DNA of 64,000 nt from Pelagibius sp. Alg239-R121. GTDB taxonomy: Bacteria > Pseudomonadota > Alphaproteobacteria > Kiloniellales > Kiloniellaceae. Position numbers and translations under genes: made by a program. Location: NCBI RefSeq assembly GCF_947331435.1, contig NZ_CAMZOF010000001.1:992001-1056000 (forward strand), read 5' to 3'. Shown in pieces: positions 19,142 to 28,006 of the stretch (within the stretch, counting starts at the first letter, position 1; each line of letters starts with the position of its first letter). The notes below the pieces were generated by a model, which was not told the DNA's origin, did no database searches, and saw nothing but the letters and a program-made list of their open reading frames with translations.

Positions 19142-19867
19142 ATGAATGCAGGTAGCTTCACTCAACGGGTTTTGAGGACAAGATTGCCTGGGTCGCGACG
19201 CTCTGCCGCTGAGAAACGAATTGCGAAACGCCAAGGACCGCACTCGGATCCGAGAGAAGGGGCTCACGAAAAGCATGATTTTGATGCTCTGGTTGGCAAA
19301 AGCGGCTGGAGACGCCTCCCAGCCTCGATCCAGATGCGCTTTGCCAGCAGCTCAGCCGCCGACGATGTTACCTACCAAGGCACGATGCAAAGTGTGCGCC
19401 GATCCTGGGCGGGATATTTCATTGCACAGTTCTGCCGTCTTTTTGGGACACCCTTGACTCCATTTGACGGGGTCGATGTTCCCATTGAGGTCCGCGTTCA
19501 TAGCAACCCGGCAAAGGGCGGAATGGTCTGGGACCGGATCTATTTCTTTCCCGGCCAAGTGCCGATAGCGGTCACCTCGACCAAGATTTTCACAAGCGAC
19601 AATATGCTTCTGGAGTGCGTTGGCGGCGGTTTTGGCATGCGCCTGAAGGTTTTTGAACGCGACTGCAAGCTGCACTTTCTGAGCCGGGAGTATTTTTGGA
19701 GGTTTGGCAGGTTTTCGATCCACTTGCCTCATTGGATAACGCCCGGTGTCGCGCACGTGATTCACAGCGATCTCGGCGATGGCTGGTTCAGGTTCCAAAT
19801 GACGATCCGGCACCGCTACCTGGGTGTGACCTTCACTCAAGACGGTACCTTTAAGGAGAAGGAGTGA
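19142..19867 (+). CDS. DUF4166 domain-containing protein
   Basis: A 241-residue protein. The first ~45 residues are basic and look unstructured. From FDALVGKSGWRRLPASIQMR onward it matches the DUF4166 family, with GYFIAQFCRLFGTPLTPFDG, MVWDRIYFFPG and the C-terminal LHFLSREYFWRFGRFSIHLP region. The family has no established function; its beta-rich pattern has been compared with lipid-binding folds (recollection). It is expressed from the operator-bearing promoter at 19087-19115, with GAGGAGAG as ribosome-binding site, and is followed 4 nt later by the membrane/epimerase fusion, so the two probably work together. Confidence 0.8.
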   Translation: MNAGSFTQRVLRTRLPGSRRSAAEKRIAKRQGPHSDPREGAHEKHDFDALVGKSGWRRLPASIQMRFASSSAADDVTYQGTMQSVRRSWAGYFIAQFCRLFGTPLTPFDGVDVPIEVRVHSNPAKGGMVWDRIYFFPGQVPIAVTSTKIFTSDNMLLECVGGGFGMRLKVFERDCKLHFLSREYFWRFGRFSIHLPHWITPGVAHVIHSDLGDGWFRFQMTIRHRYLGVTFTQDGTFKEKE

Positions 19868-19871
19868 CGCG

Positions 19872-21755
19872 ATGAATACGGCCCTTATTCTCTTCGCTGT
19901 CCAGGGTTTGGTCGGCTTCTTCGACAATCTATGGCATCACGAGATCACCGAGAAACTGTCTTCTAAGCCAGACGCCCGTGCCGAACTGAAGTTGCACACC
20001 ATCCGCGAGTTTCTCTATGCCGTGATCTTCATTGGGATCGCCTGGTTTGCATGGCAGGGTGCCTGGGCTTTTGTTCTGTTGGTCCTGTTGGCGATTGAAG
20101 TCCTGGTCACGCTTTGGGATTTCGTGATTGAAGATCAGACGCGAAAACTTCCGAAATTCGAACGGATCATCCATACGGTGCTCGCTGTCAATTTCGGTGC
20201 AATTCTAGCCTTTTTTCTGCCAGTTGTCTGGCAATGGAGCGGCGCGGAGAGTGGATTTACCGCCGTGAACTACGGGGCGCTGTCCTGGATCATGACAGCC
20301 TACGGCCTGGGTGTGTTTGCTTGGGCACTCTATGACCTTTGGGTTGTCGTGCGGTTGTCGCTGCCGGAATGGAAAAGAAGCCCAATCCTTCCCGGTCGTA
20401 AGCAGGAACCGTTGAGTATCCTGGTGACCGGAGCGACCGGGTTCATCGGCCGAGTGTTGGTGCGTGCGCTGGTCGAACGCGGCGATAAAATTATTGTTCT
20501 GGCTCGAAACACAGCGAAGACTGATTATCTCTTCGGGCCGCATGCCGAAAGTATCTGCATGCTTGATGATATTCCGGCGAACAGGAACATTGATGCGGTG
20601 ATTAATCTGGCCGGGGAGCCTCTTCTGGGCGGTTTGTGGAGCAAACACCGAAAAGAAAAGATGATTTCGAGCCGGGTCGACACCACACAAGCACTGATGT
20701 CGTTGATGCGCCGCCTAAATCGGCGGCCTCAAGTTTTGATCAATGGTTCGGCCGTGGGCTATTACGGCCGGCGTAACGATGAGCTCGTACGCGAGAACGG
20801 ACGGCCGCAGGACATCTTCATGTCCAGACTCTGCTGTGAATGGGAACAGGCGGCCGGGAAAGCGGATGGTCTTGGCATTCGGGTATGCCTGCTGCGGATC
20901 GGATTGGTTTTCGGGCGTGGCGGCGGCGCCTTTCCCCAACTCGCACGACCGATCAAGCTGGGTCTCGGTGCGGTGATGGGAAGTGGCCGCCAGTGGATGT
21001 CCTGGATTCATTTGGAGGATCTGGTGCGCCTGATCCTTTTCGTCCTGGACCGCGATGATGTTTCCGGGCCGCTTAACGCAACCGCTCCGATGCCGGTTAC
21101 GAACGAAGGCTTTTCCCAAAAGCTTGCCGTGCAAGCAAAAAGACCGCTTCTGTTTCGTCTGCCGGCCTTCGTCCTCCGCGGTCTGTTGGGGGAATTGGCG
21201 GACCTCTTTGTTGCTGGTCAAAGGGTGGTACCCCAGAAGGCCGAAGGTTACGGTTTTAAGTTCAATTGGCCCAGCCTCGAGGATGCTCTGGGCAACTTGA
21301 TGCGCAGTGATGCCACTGCGCAATTGGCAGTCCTGTCCAAGCAGGATGATATTTGCTGGGTGTACTACGACGATGCCTGTGAGATCTGTGCGGGCGAGAT
21401 TGGACACTATCAAAAGGAAGCTCGACGCAACGATCTGGCCATTGCATTTCATGGTATTAGTGGCGATCAAAATGCCCTGGCGGCCTATGGACTGAGCCAA
21501 ACCGATGTCTTACGTCGCCTCTATGTCTTTAATGTCGACGGGCGACTTGTCAGCGGCGTCGATGCCATGGCCGCCATCTGGGCAGTTATTCCAAAATATC
21601 GCTGGGCAGCGCGACTGGTTTACCTGCCGATCATTCATGAGGCCTGTGAAGTGTTGTACGACGCCGTTGCCGTACAAGTCCTTGTCCTCTGGAATGCCTG
21701 CAAAGGACGGGGACGGGACAGACGAAACGGGAGTAGGAATGCGGCCCATGGTTGA
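19872..21755 (+). CDS. Fusion protein: membrane domain, TIGR01777-type epimerase, DCC (DUF393) thioredoxin-like domain
   Basis: A 627-residue three-part protein. Residues 1-~165 form a four- to five-helix membrane domain starting FDNLWHHEITEKLSSKPDAR. Residues ~181-480 are an atypical SDR of the TIGR01777/SDR39U1 type: LSILVTGATGFIGRVLVRAL (NAD(P)-binding), VINLAGEPLLGG, INGSAVGYYG with the catalytic Tyr, and RIGLVFGRGGGAFPQL. Residues ~492-610 are a DCC/DUF393 domain with the family's D-x-x-C-x-x-C signature (DDACEIC, Cys503 and Cys506). The basic C-terminal tail is probably cytosolic. A membrane-anchored reductase coupled to a redox-active CxxC is inferred; substrates are unknown. Confidence 0.85.
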   Translation: MNTALILFAVQGLVGFFDNLWHHEITEKLSSKPDARAELKLHTIREFLYAVIFIGIAWFAWQGAWAFVLLVLLAIEVLVTLWDFVIEDQTRKLPKFERIIHTVLAVNFGAILAFFLPVVWQWSGAESGFTAVNYGALSWIMTAYGLGVFAWALYDLWVVVRLSLPEWKRSPILPGRKQEPLSILVTGATGFIGRVLVRALVERGDKIIVLARNTAKTDYLFGPHAESICMLDDIPANRNIDAVINLAGEPLLGGLWSKHRKEKMISSRVDTTQALMSLMRRLNRRPQVLINGSAVGYYGRRNDELVRENGRPQDIFMSRLCCEWEQAAGKADGLGIRVCLLRIGLVFGRGGGAFPQLARPIKLGLGAVMGSGRQWMSWIHLEDLVRLILFVLDRDDVSGPLNATAPMPVTNEGFSQKLAVQAKRPLLFRLPAFVLRGLLGELADLFVAGQRVVPQKAEGYGFKFNWPSLEDALGNLMRSDATAQLAVLSKQDDICWVYYDDACEICAGEIGHYQKEARRNDLAIAFHGISGDQNALAAYGLSQTDVLRRLYVFNVDGRLVSGVDAMAAIWAVIPKYRWAARLVYLPIIHEACEVLYDAVAVQVLVLWNACKGRGRDRRNGSRNAAHG

Positions 21756-22174
21756 CGGCCAATGCATGCTGGTTGGCGATGAAGGGGTTCAATGAGCAAT
21801 ACCTTCTCTGTAGCGTGAGCGTCTCGGCCCTGCACTCTAGTTGGGTTTGCCGCTTCCTGGCGCGTTTCACCCCTTCACGAAGCAAGGGAGAGGTCGAGTG
21901 GCGGGTGTCACCACTACTTTGTTCGGATTGAGCTGCGCTGGCCGGGCAAGTTGATCCAGTATGAAGGCCAGTGACAAATTTCGAAGAGTGGTCCCTTGAG
22001 CAGCTGACATTCATATACGCAGCAAGGCATATACGCAGTCAGGAGCGGGTGCCGCATTATGCTGCATAGCAGCAATTTGCCGCTTTATGTCGTCTTGTGT
22101 TTTTTATATGGTCTTGGCTTTCCTGGAGAAGGGACCTTCTTCGGGCAGTTAATTTGAGCCATCAGGAAGATCTA
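21756..22174. other. Intergenic region with a direct repeat and a palindrome
   Basis: About 420 nt without a supported gene. CATATACGCAG occurs twice (22012-22022 and 22028-22038, 16-bp period), followed by the perfect inverted repeat TGCTGC-ATA-GCAGCA (22060-22074). These could be regulator sites for the downstream mcl2-mcd pair or the end of the upstream transcript. I see no clear terminator T-tract. Confidence 0.45.
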
Positions 22175-23062
22175 ATGACTTCATCCGCCAGACCGCGCCG
22201 CTCGGTCCTTTACATGCCAGGATCCAACGCCCGTGCTTTGGAAAAGGGCCGGGGGCTTCCCGCGGACGCCCTGATTCTGGACCTTGAAGACGCGGTGGCA
22301 CCCGACACCAAGGAACTTGCGCGAAATCAGATCGTGGCGGCGGTCTTGGCCGGTGGCTACGGGGCGCGCGAAATTATCGTGCGGGTCAATGGGTTGGATA
22401 CACCCTGGGGCCAGGAGGATGTCGCGGCGATTGCAGGCTGTGGCGCGGATGCCATCCTACTGCCAAAGGTCGAGTCCGCGGCCATGGTTCAGAAGCTTGA
22501 AGCGTTGATGGTGTCATCGGGTGCGGCCGAAGACATGGCGATCATGTGCATGATGGAAACACCCTTGGGAGTTTTACGCGCCGACGAGATTTCGGGCGCC
22601 AGTGGTCGTTTGTCCTGTCTCGTCATGGGCACCTCGGATCTTGTGAAGGATCTGCAGGCGGCTCATACGCCTGATCGTGCGCCGGTTCTGACGTCGCTTA
22701 GCCTCTGTGTTCTGGCGGCGCGGGCGTATGGTCTGGCGATTGTAGACGGCGTCCACTTGGACCTGCAGGACGATAGCGGGTTTGCCGCGTCTTGCCGCCA
22801 GGGGCGCGAACTCGGGTTTGACGGTAAAACACTGATCCATCCTAAGACAGTTGCCGCTGCAAACGCGGCCTTTGCACCAAGCGTGGACGAGATCGCCTGG
22901 TCGCAAAAGATTATTGCGGCCCACAGCGAAGCTGCGGCAGAGGGCAAAGGTGTTGTCGTGGTCGATGGCAAGCTGATCGAAAATCTGCATGTGGAAAGCG
23001 CTCAGCGTTTGGTGGCCCTGGCCGGCAAGATCGAAGAGCTTGCCTCTGGGGCTGCCCACTGA
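22175..23062 (+). CDS. mcl2: (3S)-malyl-CoA thioesterase / malyl-CoA lyase-like (CitE family)
   Basis: HpcH/HpaI-CitE superfamily enzyme of 295 residues. RRSVLYMPGSNARALEKGRG, LILDLEDAVAPDTKELARNQ, ILLPKVES, CMMETPLGVLRADEI and MGTSDLVKDL are the family's CoA- and Mg-binding segments. The sequence pattern fits the Mcl2-type (3S)-malyl-CoA thioesterase of the ethylmalonyl-CoA pathway, which yields malate, better than Mcl1 lyase. The next gene is a mesaconyl-CoA hydratase, which supports that pathway. The ATG at 22175 has AGGAAG before it; the longer frame from 22097 is not needed. Confidence 0.82.
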   Translation: MTSSARPRRSVLYMPGSNARALEKGRGLPADALILDLEDAVAPDTKELARNQIVAAVLAGGYGAREIIVRVNGLDTPWGQEDVAAIAGCGADAILLPKVESAAMVQKLEALMVSSGAAEDMAIMCMMETPLGVLRADEISGASGRLSCLVMGTSDLVKDLQAAHTPDRAPVLTSLSLCVLAARAYGLAIVDGVHLDLQDDSGFAASCRQGRELGFDGKTLIHPKTVAAANAAFAPSVDEIAWSQKIIAAHSEAAAEGKGVVVVDGKLIENLHVESAQRLVALAGKIEELASGAAH

Positions 23063-23133
23063 ATTTGCCGGTTTGGATGCGAGCGCAGAAACGATCCCTT
23101 TACAAGTATGACGATGAAACGGGTGTCCGATAT

Positions 23134-24183
23134 ATGAGTAAGACCAATCCGGGAAATTATTTTGAGGACTTCGCCCTGGGGCAAAAGCTGCCGCACGCTA
23201 CTCCCCGTACGGTGAGTGAAGGTGATCAGGCGCTCTACACCGCGCTCTACGGTTCTCGCTTCGCTTTGCAGTCTTCAGACGAATTCGCACGGAGTTTGGG
23301 CCTGGCGCGAGCACCCCTGGACGATCTGCTGGCTTTTCATGTTGTCTTTGGCAAGACCGTGCCCGACATCTCGCTCAACGCGATCGCCAATCTGGGGTAT
23401 GCGAACTGTGTCTTTGGGGCACCCGTTTATCCAGGTGATACCCTGTCAACCGTAAGCGAAGTCATTGGATTGAAAGAGAATTCCAACGGCAAAACCGGCG
23501 TGGTCTACGTGAACTCCCGTGGCGTCAACCAGCGCGGTGACATGGTCCTCGACTATGTGCGCTGGGTGATGGTGCGCAAAAAGGATGCGTTGTCGGACGC
23601 GCCCGCACCAAGCGTTCCAGAGCTTCCTGGATCGGTCGCTGCGGATGCCTTGGTCGTGCCCGAGGGGCTGAACTTCAATGCTTTTGACACGACACTGGCC
23701 GGCGCCCCGCATCGTTGGGGTGATTATAAGGTTGGCGAGAAGATCGACCACGTCGATGCCATGACCATCGAAGAGGCCGAGCATCAGATGGCGACACGCC
23801 TATATCAAAACACGGCGAAGGTGCATTTCAACAACCACGTGGAAAAGGAAGGCCGCTTCGGGCGCCGCATTGTTTACGGCGGTCACGTTATCTCCTTGGC
23901 TCGTGCTTTAACGTTCAATGGCTTGGGGAATGCGGTCAAGATTGCGGCGATTAACGGCGGTGCCCACACAGCGCCAAGTTTTGCAGGCGATACGATCTAC
24001 GTTTGGTCTGAAGTGCTGGACAGATTTGAGGTGCCCGGACGTAGCGACATCGGTGCCCTTCGTTTGCGAAGCGTCGCCGCCAAGGATCGCGCTTGTGCGG
24101 ATTTTCCTGGCAAGGCCGAGGGCGGCGGCTACGACCCGGCTGTGGTGCTGGATCTTGACTACACGGTTCTTCTGCCACGATAG
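23134..24183 (+). CDS. mcd: Mesaconyl-CoA hydratase (double hot-dog MaoC type)
   Basis: Hydrates mesaconyl-CoA to beta-methylmalyl-CoA in the ethylmalonyl-CoA pathway for C2 assimilation. The 349-residue protein starts MSKTNPGNYFEDFALGQKLP, has two MaoC-like hot-dog units, the LDYVRWVMVRKKD segment and, in the second unit, QNTAKVHFNNHVEKEGRFGR followed by IVYGGHVISLARAL. Its length and motifs match Mcd better than generic MaoC enoyl-CoA hydratases. The frame runs upstream to 23065, but the conserved N terminus starts at the ATG at 23134. Probably co-transcribed with mcl2. Confidence 0.87.
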   Translation: MSKTNPGNYFEDFALGQKLPHATPRTVSEGDQALYTALYGSRFALQSSDEFARSLGLARAPLDDLLAFHVVFGKTVPDISLNAIANLGYANCVFGAPVYPGDTLSTVSEVIGLKENSNGKTGVVYVNSRGVNQRGDMVLDYVRWVMVRKKDALSDAPAPSVPELPGSVAADALVVPEGLNFNAFDTTLAGAPHRWGDYKVGEKIDHVDAMTIEEAEHQMATRLYQNTAKVHFNNHVEKEGRFGRRIVYGGHVISLARALTFNGLGNAVKIAAINGGAHTAPSFAGDTIYVWSEVLDRFEVPGRSDIGALRLRSVAAKDRACADFPGKAEGGGYDPAVVLDLDYTVLLPR

Positions 24184-24275
24184 GCAGGTCTTCGGGCGTC
24201 TGTTGCGCCTTCTTTAACTGTTATGAAGAAGTCGAGAGTGGAGCGCGGGTAGAGTTTATTCATGAGAATAAAGAA

Positions 24276-24960
24276 TCACCCACGGTGAGTCCGTCTGATC
24301 AGGGCCCGCTCCAACACCAAAAAGAATGAAGCGCCGGGTGCAGAGGGGGCGAGCCCACTGCGTTGTGTCCGGTGAGGGACACAGCCCGACGCTTCGAGAG
24401 CCTTGCGGCCCAGCACTTGAAAGCAGCTGGGCGTTTACGTATCCGAACCCTGGATATCAGACCTGGCGAAGCCGACACCGACATTGTCCTGACACTCGGA
24501 CCCGAAGGCCCTCCATCACCCTACCGAGGGTACAAGCTTCACTCTCCGACCAACCGGCATTTCGGTCTGCGCGCGAACCAGAGGCCCGCAGCCGCGTTCC
24601 AAAACTATTCCAGACCAGCGCCGTCCCGAAGGCCGGCAATTCCAGAGCCCCGCCAAAACAAAGACCCGAGAGCCTCCGTTCAGTCAGTCCCGCAAGATAC
24701 GAGACCTTGCGAAACCTGGACCCCTTCTACTTCTCCGAAGAGAAGCCAAGTCCGTAAACGGTGCCACCCCATCGCAGGGCGAAGACGTGGACCCGACCGG
24801 AAGGACGAGGCGCGAGCCGTTCGTACCTCCGATATCGAAGAGTCGTTCCCGAAGGAATTTCACTCCGACCGCCGGACAAGAAATCCCCGAAGGAACCTTT
24901 GTCCTTAAAACCGCTTCAGATGCCCTTCTAACGGAGAACCGCAAGAATGGGCGTTTCTGG
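24276..24960 (-). ncRNA. Candidate structured non-coding RNA with UUCG hairpins (hypothesis)
   Basis: This stretch has no convincing protein gene but several potential hairpins. On the minus strand these have UUCG loops: GGGCC-UUCG-GGUCC (24498-24511), CCGGCC-UUCG-GGACGG (24621-24636, one mismatch), CUUCUC-UUCG-GAGAAG (24730-24745, perfect), a weaker one at 24844-24859, and GGUUCC-UUCG-GGGAUU (24883-24898, with G-U pairs). Further stems are ACCCT/AGGGT (24518-24531), TGTGTCC/GGACACA (24364-24383) and GCCCAGC/GCTGGGC (24408-24432). At the minus-strand 3' side, TCACC-GTG-GGTGA (24276-24288) is followed by TTCTTTATT, a weak terminator-like end. G-U pairing in two of the stems favours the minus strand. 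I recognise no known RNA family; RNase P, tmRNA and intron signatures are absent. Confidence 0.35.
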
Positions 24961-24989
24961 AACTGTTTCAACGCTTTCGCGTGCAAGAA

Positions 24990-25115
24990 AAGAGTCGCTT
25001 TTTTAACCAAGATTTACAAGAAAACTGTCGTAGTTATTTTAAAATATCTGTGCACAAAATAGCTTTTATTTCACAGGGTGTCCCCAATTTATGCACAGTA
25101 TTATCCACAGGGTGG
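24990..25115. other. AT-rich segment with DnaA-box-like sites (possible replication origin or DnaA-binding region)
   Basis: An AT-rich run (about 25000-25080) adjoins TTATCCACA (25101-25109, an exact consensus DnaA box), TTATGCACA (25089-25097, one mismatch) and TGTGCACAA (25049-25057, reverse orientation, two mismatches). A CtrA-like half match (TTAA-N7-TTAC) lies near 25003-25018. No replication gene flanks it, so this is suggestive only; it could also be a DnaA-titration or regulatory site. Confidence 0.35.
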
Positions 25116-25351
25116 GCGGTGCAACATCAGTAAAATTGCCCTTCACCACAACATTTTGTGGTATAAATACGGAAATCAACGCAAGTGATAATCATTCCTA
25201 CCGCATTGCAGCAGATATGACGATCACTTGACAGGCCCCAAGTTGACTAATGCTGTGCCGCGGTCTAAATCAGTTCGGGCATTGAGACTTCAGTAAAGTA
25301 TTGAACTTATAAGCTGGAGCTTACGGGTCCTCGAGTCGGGAAGAGCAATCC
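25116..25351. other. sdh upstream region
   Basis: Non-coding region before sdhC. It contains a CCACAA-CATT-TTGTGG hairpin (25146-25161), a TGATAATCATT element (near 25186) reminiscent of one half of an iron-regulator box, and TTGACT-17-TAAATC (25243-25271) as a weak promoter candidate. Regulation of sdh by iron or carbon source is plausible but not demonstrated. Confidence 0.35.
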
Positions 25352-25744
25352 ATGGCAACCACGAATCGGCCTCTATCGCCACATCTGCAGGTCTACAAGC
25401 CGCAGTTGACGTCGGTCCTATCCATTCTGCACCGGGGAACCGGGGTCGCGCTGGCGGTGGGGACACTGCTTTTGATCTACTGGTTGGCTGCGGCGGCGAA
25501 TGGCCCCGAGAGCTTTGCGCAGGCGCAGGGTTTGATTGGTTCATGGATCGGCCGCCTGTTGCTATTCGGCTGGACTTTTGCGCTGTTCTATCACCTCTGC
25601 AACGGCATCCGTCACCTCTTTTGGGATGGTGGCTACGGTCTGGAGTTGCCCGATGTCTACCGTTCGGGCTGGATGGTTGTGATCGGCAGCTTTGCATTGA
25701 CGATCGTTTCCTGGCTGTTTGGTTATTTCGGAGGAGGTCTCTAA
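25352..25744 (+). CDS. sdhC: Succinate dehydrogenase cytochrome b556 subunit
   Basis: Membrane anchor subunit that with SdhD binds haem b and ubiquinone in complex II. The 130-residue protein starts with the family motif RPLSPHLQVYKPQLTSVLSI followed by LHRGTGVAL, has three transmembrane helices, and carries the haem-ligand region FYHLCNGIRHLFWDGGYG. Its stop overlaps the sdhD start by one base (TAATG), showing translational coupling. Confidence 0.96.
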   Translation: MATTNRPLSPHLQVYKPQLTSVLSILHRGTGVALAVGTLLLIYWLAAAANGPESFAQAQGLIGSWIGRLLLFGWTFALFYHLCNGIRHLFWDGGYGLELPDVYRSGWMVVIGSFALTIVSWLFGYFGGGL

Positions 25745-26124
25745 TGTCTCTTCGCTCTCCTATCGGCCTTGTTCGTGGTCTTGGGTCCGCCAAGGAAGGT
25801 GTGTCGCACTGGTGGTCGCAGCGTTTGACGGCCATTGCACTGGTTCCTTTGACACTTTGGTTCGCGGCTGCGATTGCCGGCCACGTCGACGCTGATCACG
25901 CGGCGATGACCGCCTGGATGAGTTCGCCGATTACGGCGGCACTCTTTATTCTGCTGATCGTTGCGACTTTCTATCACGCCTATCTCGGGCTTCAGGTCGT
26001 GATTGAGGACTACGTGCATAGCGAAGGCCTAAAGATCGCCAGCGTGATCCTGATCAAAGGCGCCTGCATTGTTCTGGCGCTGATCGGCGTTCTGTCCGTT
26101 TTAACACTGCTTTTCGAGGGCTAA
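25744..26124 (+). CDS. sdhD: Succinate dehydrogenase hydrophobic membrane anchor subunit
   Basis: Second membrane anchor of complex II, 126 residues, three transmembrane helices. It starts MSLRSPIGLVRGLGSAKEGV and has the conserved HWWSQRLTAIALVPLTLWF segment and the haem-ligand-bearing FYHAYLGLQVVIEDYVHSEG. The ATG overlaps the sdhC stop; the longer upstream frame is not real. sdhA follows 3 nt downstream. Confidence 0.95.
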   Translation: MSLRSPIGLVRGLGSAKEGVSHWWSQRLTAIALVPLTLWFAAAIAGHVDADHAAMTAWMSSPITAALFILLIVATFYHAYLGLQVVIEDYVHSEGLKIASVILIKGACIVLALIGVLSVLTLLFEG

Positions 26125-26127
26125 GCG

Positions 26128-27954
26128 ATGAGTTCCGCAGGAAACGATTCCTCAAACGGCGCTTCTGCTGCCCCCGCTTATGATATTGTCGATCATACCT
26201 ACGACGTTGTTGTGATCGGCGCCGGCGGTGCTGGCTTGCGCGCTACCTTGGGTCTGGCGGAAGCTGGCCTGAAGACGGCCTGTATCACCAAGGTGTTCCC
26301 AACCCGAAGCCACACGGTTGCGGCTCAGGGCGGTGTTTCGGCATCGCTGGGCAATATGGGCGAGGACGATTGGCGCTGGCACATGTACGACACCGTTAAG
26401 GGGTCGGACTGGCTGGGCGACCAGGACGCGATCGAGTACATGGTGCGTGAAGCGGTTCCGGCTATCATCGAGCTGGAACACTATGGCATGCCGTTCAGCC
26501 GGACCGAAGACGGCAAGATCTATCAGCGCCCCTTCGGCGGCATGACGACACGCTTCGGTGAGGGCATTGCCCAGCGGACCTGCGCAGCAGCCGACCGGAC
26601 CGGTCACGCGATGCTGCACACGCTCTATCAACAGAGCCTGCGCCGGAACGCGGAGTTCTTTATCGAGTACTTCGCTATCGACCTGATCATGGAAGAAGGT
26701 TCCTGCCGCGGCGTGATCGCCTGGAACCTGGATGACGGTAAGATCCATCGTTTCCGCGCTCATAAGGTTATTCTGGCGACCGGCGGTTATGGCCGGGCTT
26801 ACTTCTCCTGTACCGGCGCACATACCTGCACCGGCGACGGCAGCGGTATGGCACTGCGGGCCGGTCTCTACTGTCAGGATATGGAGTTCGTTCAGTTCCA
26901 TCCGACCGGTATCTACGGGGCGGGCACTCTTATAACTGAAGGTGCGCGTGGCGAGGGTGGTTACCTTACCAACTCCGAAGGCGAACGCTTCATGGAGCGC
27001 TACGCACCTTCGGCCAAGGATCTGGCCAGCCGTGATGTGGTCAGCCGGGCCATGACTATGGAGATCCGCGACGGCCGTGGCGTCGGTGCCAACAAGGACC
27101 ACATCCACCTGCATCTCGAACATCTTGAGCCTGCCCTGCTGCACGAGCGGCTGCCCGGCATTTCGGAATCGGCGCGCATCTTTGCCGGCGTCGATGTGAC
27201 AAAGGAACCGATTCCGGTGTTGCCGACCTGTCATTACAACATGGGTGGCGTTCCGGCCTTATTGACCGGAGAGGTCGTGACCGAAAAGGACGGTGATGCC
27301 AATACGGTTGTCCCGGGTCTGATGGCGATCGGTGAAGCGGCTTGCGTCTCGGTCCATGGTGCAAATCGCCTTGGTTCAAATTCGCTACTCGATCTGGTTG
27401 TCTTCGGACGCTCAGCAGCCAAGCGCTGTGCCGAGGTTATGACGCCCGGAGAAACCCACCGGCCGCTGCCAGCGGACTCAGCTGACTTATCCCTTTCACG
27501 GCTCGACAAAATGCGTCACGCCAAGGGCGAACTGCCAACGGCGGCGTTGCGTCTCGATATGCAAAAGGCCATGCAGAGTCACGCGGCGGTCTTCCGGACC
27601 GGCGAGGTCCTCCGCGAAGGCGTCGAGAGTCTGGCAACGGTTTGGGGTAAGCGTGATTCCATCGGTATCCAGGATCGCTCAATGATCTGGAACTCGGATC
27701 TGGTCGAAGCGCTGGAGTTGGACAACCTGATGTATCAGGCGTCGGTTACCATGTCTTCTGCTGCAAATCGCGAGGAAAGCCGCGGCGCCCATGCGCGCGA
27801 GGATTTTCCAGACCGGGATGATGTGGACTGGATGAAGCATACCCTTGCAGCCTGCGACGAACAGGGCAACGTAAGCTTTGCCTATCGTCCGGTGACCCTG
27901 AGTACCATGACCAACGAAGTTCAGACCTTCCCGCCGAAAGCACGGGTTTATTAG
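26128..27954 (+). CDS. sdhA: Succinate dehydrogenase flavoprotein subunit
   Basis: Catalytic subunit of complex II, oxidising succinate to fumarate with covalently bound FAD. The 608-residue protein has the Rossmann motif [20 protein letters not shown], the FAD-attachment region [13 protein letters not shown] (His in SHTVA), [20 protein letters not shown], the active-site Arg region (SRDVVSRAM) and the [21 protein letters not shown]-terminal motifs. In the sdhCDAB operon. Confidence 0.98.
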   Translation: MSSAGNDSSNGASAAPAYDIVDHTYDVVVIGAGGAGLRATLGLAEAGLKTACITKVFPTRSHTVAAQGGVSASLGNMGEDDWRWHMYDTVKGSDWLGDQDAIEYMVREAVPAIIELEHYGMPFSRTEDGKIYQRPFGGMTTRFGEGIAQRTCAAADRTGHAMLHTLYQQSLRRNAEFFIEYFAIDLIMEEGSCRGVIAWNLDDGKIHRFRAHKVILATGGYGRAYFSCTGAHTCTGDGSGMALRAGLYCQDMEFVQFHPTGIYGAGTLITEGARGEGGYLTNSEGERFMERYAPSAKDLASRDVVSRAMTMEIRDGRGVGANKDHIHLHLEHLEPALLHERLPGISESARIFAGVDVTKEPIPVLPTCHYNMGGVPALLTGEVVTEKDGDANTVVPGLMAIGEAACVSVHGANRLGSNSLLDLVVFGRSAAKRCAEVMTPGETHRPLPADSADLSLSRLDKMRHAKGELPTAALRLDMQKAMQSHAAVFRTGEVLREGVESLATVWGKRDSIGIQDRSMIWNSDLVEALELDNLMYQASVTMSSAANREESRGAHAREDFPDRDDVDWMKHTLAACDEQGNVSFAYRPVTLSTMTNEVQTFPPKARVY

Positions 27955-28006
27955 CAGCTGTCGAGTTTCAGAGAGCTAGAAAAGACGAAGGCGTAAGGAG
28001 AGATCG

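Noticed and set aside
24326-24908. Two overlapping plus-strand frames in the non-coding region
   Set aside because: Pro/Arg-rich, without ribosome-binding sites or family features, and overlapping each other; the region's hairpins explain it better.
24276-24960. RNase P RNA, tmRNA or group II intron as identity of the hairpin region
   Set aside because: Their conserved cores (GAGGAAAGTCC-type, tmRNA tRNA-like ends, domain V) are absent on both strands.
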